Below, piece after piece: positions 4,848 through 6,053 of a DNA stretch of 6,053 nt; position 1 is the first letter of the stretch; every line of letters starts with the position of its first letter. The DNA is from Saprospiraceae bacterium. GTDB lineage: Bacteria > Bacteroidota > Bacteroidia > Chitinophagales > Saprospiraceae. The DNA is taken from positions 1 to 6,053 of the forward strand of contig JABDLW010000096.1 of NCBI GenBank assembly GCA_013001805.1. The letters run 5' to 3'. The notes under the pieces are model-generated. The model had not been told where the DNA came from and did no database searches. It saw only the letters and a program-made list of their open reading frames with translations. The position numbers and the translations under genes were made by a program.

Positions 4848-6053
4848 TTGAATACGATTTCCCGGCAAAATGCAATTTTAATCCTATCAGTCCTGTTGGC
4901 ATCCTGTCGCCCTGACCAGCGGGCTTCGCAAAATGTCGACTGGGCCCACTACCTCGGCAGTCCCGCCAGCTCACAATATTCCGAACTAGATCAAATAAAT
5001 ACTGACAATGTAAATCAATTACAGGTAGCTTGGACTTTTGTAACCGGCGACAGTGCTATGTATCAGACTAACAATTTGGTTGTCGATGGTGTAGTATATA
5101 GTGTCACTCCCAACAGCCGGATCATCGCTCTTGACGGTAGCGATGGATCGCTCATCTGGTCATTTGATCCGGCGAAGATTCATGAGATTGGCCGCGACGG
5201 TGATCAGCGCGGTGTAATGTACTGGAGTGATGGCGATGATAAAAGAATTTTGGGGTCACGTGGGTCGTGGCTCTATGCTCTGGATGCGGTTACCGGAATT
5301 CCCATTAAATCCTTTGGTGAGGGAGGTTGGATACATCTGGGTGATGCCATGGATGTTGACGGAAGACCTAACGTGAGCTTGAATACTCCTGGCCACATAT
5401 ATAAAGACATGTTTATCATTGGCGCCAATGTCAATGAGGATGTTCCTGGATCCGTGCGTGCCTTTGATATCCGGTCCGGAGAAAGGAAGTGGATATTTCA
5501 CACGCTCCCGCGACCCCGCGAATTTGGATCGGAAACCTGGCCTGAGGGTTATTTGGAACGTACCGGAGGAGCTTCTGATTGGTCAGGAATCGCTATTGAT
5601 ACAGTTAGAGGCATTGTTTACTCTTCAACAGAAACTGCAGGTCCGGACTTTTATGGTGGGTATCGCTATGGTGAAAACTTATTTGCCAATTGCCTCATTG
5701 CTTTGGATGCAAACACAGGTGAAAGACTTTGGCATCATCAATTGGTGCATCATGATCTTTGGGACCTGGACCTATGCACTCCCCCTACTCTGCTGACCGT
5801 GCAACATGAAGGCAAGCCAGTTGACGTGGTAGCCCAGGGAACAAAGATGGGGCTCTTATTTGTTTTTAACCGGGAAAATGGTGAACCGCTATGGCCTATT
5901 GAGGAACGGCCAGTGGAGGCAAGCCGCATTAATGGCTTTGACGCCTGGCCTACGCAACCATTCCCAACGAAACCGCCACCACTTACGCGCCAGCGATATA
6001 CTGAAGCAGATTATTCGGATATCTCGCCACAGGCATATCAATTAAGCCAGGAC
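4848..6053 (+). CDS. PQQ-dependent (glucose dehydrogenase-type) quinoprotein lipoprotein, 3' end outside window
   Basis: 402 codons are visible with no stop; complete relatives are usually about 650-720 residues, some with a C-terminal cytochrome c domain, so roughly the last 40% is missing. It should oxidise a sugar or alcohol in the periplasm using pyrroloquinoline quinone and pass electrons to the respiratory chain; the substrate is not readable. The start is taken as TTG 4848 because it gives a lipoprotein signal peptide (NAILILSVLLASC, Cys20) directly before the mature domain; there is no in-frame ATG upstream and the next, near 5058, is inside the propeller. Beta-propeller blades repeat the W/ALD.DG..W pattern: IIALDGSDGSLIW (92-104), WLYALDAVTG (141-150), LIALDANTGERLW (283-295). 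HHDLWDLDL (301-309) and FNRENGEPLWPIEERPV (340-356) are hallmarks of the membrane glucose-dehydrogenase branch. No adjacent Cys-Cys pair, typical of methanol and ethanol dehydrogenases, occurs in the visible part. It lies 108 bases after fpg and is probably transcribed separately. Confidence 0.9.
   Translation, partial: MNTISRQNAILILSVLLASCRPDQRASQNVDWAHYLGSPASSQYSELDQINTDNVNQLQVAWTFVTGDSAMYQTNNLVVDGVVYSVTPNSRIIALDGSDGSLIWSFDPAKIHEIGRDGDQRGVMYWSDGDDKRILGSRGSWLYALDAVTGIPIKSFGEGGWIHLGDAMDVDGRPNVSLNTPGHIYKDMFIIGANVNEDVPGSVRAFDIRSGERKWIFHTLPRPREFGSETWPEGYLERTGGASDWSGIAIDTVRGIVYSSTETAGPDFYGGYRYGENLFANCLIALDANTGERLWHHQLVHHDLWDLDLCTPPTLLTVQHEGKPVDVVAQGTKMGLLFVFNRENGEPLWPIEERPVEASRINGFDAWPTQPFPTKPPPLTRQRYTEADYSDISPQAYQLSQD

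Noticed and set aside
5256..6045. Open frames in other frames within the PQQ dehydrogenase gene (5256-5501 minus, 5419-5796 plus, 5860-6045 plus).
   Set aside because: The quinoprotein frame is continuous with family motifs throughout, so these are shadows and there is no sign of a frameshift.

Overview
The window reads as chromosomal DNA from a Bacteroidota bacterium, probably Cytophagales-like. The reasons are gene starts without Shine-Dalgarno sequences but with A-rich leaders, copies of the Bacteroidota -7 promoter motif TAnnTTTG in front of genes, two secreted lipoproteins, and protein families common in that phylum. This assignment rests on reading alone; no database search was possible. 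I see no tRNA, rRNA, CRISPR array, insertion sequence or phage gene.

Layout. Positions 1-1238 (minus) hold the first 412 codons of a lipoprotein that runs off the left edge. A fibronectin-III-like domain of the type found at the N-terminus of GH78 alpha-L-rhamnosidases is followed by an SGNH/GDSL-hydrolase fold with altered catalytic blocks. Positions 1239-1366 are its leader, with repeated promoter-like motifs. Positions 1367-3295 (minus) encode a complete cytosolic protein made of a class III nucleotide cyclase domain, a TolB-like domain and TPR repeats. Positions 3296-3445 are a divergent regulatory region with a strong -7 match and a perfect inverted repeat. Positions 3446-3919 (plus) encode a secreted DUF4440/SnoaL-like (NTF2 fold) protein. 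Positions 3948-4739 (plus) encode an Fpg/Nei DNA glycosylase with a cysteine-free, zincless finger, 28 bases downstream and probably co-transcribed. Positions 4848-6053 (plus) hold the first 402 codons of a PQQ-dependent, glucose-dehydrogenase-type quinoprotein lipoprotein that runs off the right edge.

How the genes relate. No single pathway joins them. The two edge genes both act at the cell envelope, one probably in carbohydrate or ester binding and the other in periplasmic sugar or alcohol oxidation. The cyclase-TolB-TPR protein looks like a cytosolic signalling or scaffolding protein. The DUF4440-fpg pair is transcribed away from it. I found no clear new multi-gene system. The most unusual items are the rhamnosidase-type module fused to a probably catalytically degenerate SGNH domain, the zincless Fpg, and the repeated motif block in front of the SGNH gene.
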